From positions 1-6,883 of the forward strand of contig JAJXUF010000153.1 of assembly GCA_021783175.1 (NCBI GenBank): a DNA stretch of 6,883 nucleotides, given 5' to 3'. Each line of letters starts with the position of its first letter. Within the stretch, counting starts at the first letter, position 1. The notes below the pieces were generated by a model that was not told the origin of the DNA, did no database searches, and was given only the letters and a program-made list of their open reading frames with translations. Both the position numbers and the translations under genes were made by a program. Below, piece by piece: positions 5,553 to 6,883 of this stretch. This DNA comes from Pseudomonadota bacterium. Lineage in GTDB: Bacteria; Pseudomonadota; Gammaproteobacteria; Acidiferrobacterales; UBA6901.

Positions 5553-5581
5553 AGTATATCAAATCCCGGCCGAAGCGGCAC
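5553..5581 (-). promoter_or_regulatory. Probable tRNA-Ala promoter
   Basis: On the minus strand, TATACT (5558-5553) directly abuts the stop codon of the upstream gene. A weak -35 box, GTGCCG (5581-5576), sits 17 bases before it, inside that gene's last codons. The -10 box is followed by a GC-rich stretch (GCGCGCC), the discriminator type associated with stringent control of stable RNA genes. Confidence 0.5.
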
Positions 5582-5849
5582 AGCATGCCAGGCTGACTTC
5601 GGCCAAGCCGCACTTCGAGATTCCGAACGGGGTGTGCACCAGCAGCGGATAGGCGGCGCCGAGAAATTGGCCGCAGCGGGCGATGTTGTAGCCGATCACG
5701 GTGCCGGCGACGGTCCCAATCCGCACCTCACGGCCGATCACGAAGCCCTGGTCGATGGCTTGGTTCACGGCACAGCCGATCCGCGCCAGCGCCTCAGCGT
5801 TGGAAGCCCGCCCCGATCGCTCGCCCCTGATCAATCCCAGACTGGCCAT
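5559..5849 (-). CDS. Uncharacterised conserved-looking 96-residue protein
   Basis: I do not recognise a named family. The 96-residue reading has strongly GC-rich third positions like the neighbouring tsaC-type gene, which argues that it is real. It has a polar N-terminal helix (SNAEALARIGCAVNQAIDQ, about 16-34), then alternating short strands rich in Gly and Val (GREVRIGTVAGTVIGYNI, about 38-55), and a YPLLVHTPFGISKCGLAEVSL segment (about 63-83). This looks like a small beta-rich domain. The ATG at 5849 is chosen because GAGGGTGAGG lies just upstream on the minus strand. The frame is open to an ATG at 5921, but those extra 24 residues look unstructured. No signal peptide is evident. It lies between the tsaC-type gene (140 bases upstream) and tRNA-Ala on the same strand. 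An alternative is a shadow reading in GC-rich DNA. Confidence 0.55.
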   Translation of the reverse strand: MASLGLIRGERSGRASNAEALARIGCAVNQAIDQGFVIGREVRIGTVAGTVIGYNIARCGQFLGAAYPLLVHTPFGISKCGLAEVSLACCAASAGI

Positions 5850-5988
5850 TTGCCTCACCCTCGAACATGTCCCTGTCAATCTAACGGCCGCCGGGGAAAA
5901 AAGCTTGAGGGGCGCGCGCATGTTCCGCCAAGATTGCTTCGCTGCGCTCGCACTGGCGGTACGACAGGGACAGGGGTGGGACGTTCGC

Positions 5989-6883
5989 TCAGGGATTCTC
6001 GTCTTCGCCGGAGCCGCGGGCGGCGCGCTGCAATCGGTCGGCGACGGCGCTCCAGGCCGCCTCTTGAGGCGGCGCCTCGACCAGGATCAGTTCGGGCCTG
6101 GCCTCGTCAAGGCGACGCAGCGCGGCGTAGAGTTCGCGGGCGTAATCCGCCGGATCATCGGCTACCGAGCGCCAGAGCAGTTCGCCGGCGACGAAGGGCT
6201 GCGGACGTCGGGCGAGAACCGCGACGCGACTGCCCTGGGCCAGCGCTTCGCGCACCGCGGCTTCGAGCGCTGCGCCGTCGATCAGGCGCAGCGGCGAGGA
6301 CGGCGCGTAGTGTGCCGCCAAGGTTCCCGAGACGCGCGGCCGTTCGCCCGCCGGGCCGCCCTCGACGGGCGAAGCCCCCAGCACGCGTGCGATGTCGGCG
6401 GCGCCGATCGCGCCGGGCCGCAGCACCACCGGGGCGCCGCGCGAGAGGTCGACGATAGTGGATTCGATGCCGACGGCACAGGGGCCGCCGTCGACCACCA
6501 GTGACACCGCGTCGCCCAGTTCGGCGCGGACGTGGGCGGCGGTGGTCGGACTGATGCGGCCGAAGCGGTTGGCCGAGGGCGCGGCGACGCCGCCGCCGAA
6601 TTCGGCGAGCAGCGCCAGCGCCAGCGGATGATTCGGCACGCGCAAGCCGACGGTGTCCTGGCCGCCGGTGACGGCGTCGGGGACGAGTGCGGAGCGCTTC
6701 AGGATCAGGGTCAAGGGACCGGGCCAGAAGGCGGCGGCGAGCGCTCGCGCTGCGTCGGGCACCTCGCGCGCCCAGGCGTCGAGCTTGTCGGCGCCGGCGA
6801 TATGAATGATCAGCGGGTGGTCGGCGGGACGGCCCTTGGCGGCGAAGATCTTCGCCACCGCTTGCGGATTGGAGGCATCGGCC
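5989..6883 (-). CDS. tsaC: L-threonylcarbamoyladenylate synthase, Sua5/TsaC2 type (5' end outside window)
   Basis: The enzyme makes L-threonylcarbamoyladenylate from threonine, bicarbonate and ATP. This is the first step of the t6A37 modification of tRNAs reading ANN codons, and the product is then used by the TsaB-TsaD-TsaE machinery. About 297 residues are visible, starting ADASNPQAVAKIFAAKGRP, so roughly 25-30 N-terminal residues are missing. The GTG at 6858 is internal, not the start. YrdC-domain landmarks, numbered from the visible start, are KGRP (16-19), FWPGPLTLIL (52-61), AAPSANRFGRISPT (100-113), GIESTIVDL (138-146) and VVLRPGA (152-158). After a linker with VSGTLAAHYAP (184-194) comes the C-terminal Sua5 domain of about 100 residues, so this is the two-domain form rather than short TsaC. 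All landmarks are intact. The DNA is very GC-rich, typical of core chromosome and unlike the defence genes to the left. It is a housekeeping cytosolic enzyme. Confidence 0.95.
   Translation of the reverse strand, partial: ADASNPQAVAKIFAAKGRPADHPLIIHIAGADKLDAWAREVPDAARALAAAFWPGPLTLILKRSALVPDAVTGGQDTVGLRVPNHPLALALLAEFGGGVAAPSANRFGRISPTTAAHVRAELGDAVSLVVDGGPCAVGIESTIVDLSRGAPVVLRPGAIGAADIARVLGASPVEGGPAGERPRVSGTLAAHYAPSSPLRLIDGAALEAAVREALAQGSRVAVLARRPQPFVAGELLWRSVADDPADYARELYAALRRLDEARPELILVEAPPQEAAWSAVADRLQRAARGSGEDENP

Noticed and set aside
5925..5959. CCGCCA/TGGCGG inverted repeat after the tsaC-type gene
   Set aside because: Only 6 bp with a 23-base loop, and the nearest minus-strand T-run is more than 20 bases further on; too weak to call a terminator.
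5634..6504. Two long plus-strand open frames opposite the tsaC-type gene
   Set aside because: They are Arg/Ala/Pro-rich shadows of a very GC-rich, clearly recognised minus-strand gene.
6856..6858. GTG as start codon of the tsaC-type gene
   Set aside because: The frame continues upstream to the window edge with conserved family sequence (ADASNPQA), so the true start lies outside.
1..6883. CRISPR array, rRNA, or insertion sequence
   Set aside because: No regularly spaced repeats, rRNA-like sequence or transposase frame was seen on either strand.

Overview
The window looks like one edge of an anti-phage defence island next to a GC-rich chromosomal core segment of a Pseudomonadota bacterium, probably a beta- or gammaproteobacterium. 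This is judged from the CCA-encoding tRNA-Ala(CGC), the GC-rich tsaC-type gene and the protein style; no lineage marker settles it. Positions 1 to about 5,430 have moderate GC and hold defence-type genes. Positions from about 5,464 onward hold strongly GC-rich housekeeping-type genes on the minus strand.

Left part (1-3415). A minus-strand gene of the TIGR02391 (Hypoth_Ymh, abortive-infection-like) family is broken by a one-base frameshift near its 69th base and runs off the left edge. Diverging from it is a compact four-gene plus-strand run. It encodes a DUF2971 protein, an abortive-infection protein with an intact HEPN-type R-x6-H motif (Abi_C), a PD-(D/E)XK nuclease with an N-terminal helical domain and a NucS-like C-terminal domain, and a small unrecognised protein with a possible divergent nuclease core. 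The spacings of 1, 40 and 20 nt and the shared strand suggest one operon. This is the best candidate here for an undescribed multi-gene defence system.

Middle part (3416-5463). A 314-base gene-free stretch with an 11-bp hairpin precedes a full-length SduA, the single-protein Shedu anti-phage nuclease (DUF4263). It is more AT-rich than its neighbours and is flanked by an imperfect repeat pair (3559-3598 and 5065-5109). After SduA come about 500 gene-free bases with several hairpins, a REP-like direct and inverted repeat cluster, and a probable minus-strand terminator.

Right part (5464-6883, all minus strand). In order of transcription these are the main body of a two-domain Sua5/TsaC2-type L-threonylcarbamoyladenylate synthase (N-terminus outside the window), a 96-residue uncharacterised protein, and tRNA-Ala(CGC). 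The tRNA has its own -10 box abutting the stop codon of the small gene. The 3' end of the tRNA faces the defence genes, which is the usual geometry for an island integrated at a tRNA. No integrase or second att copy is visible in this window.
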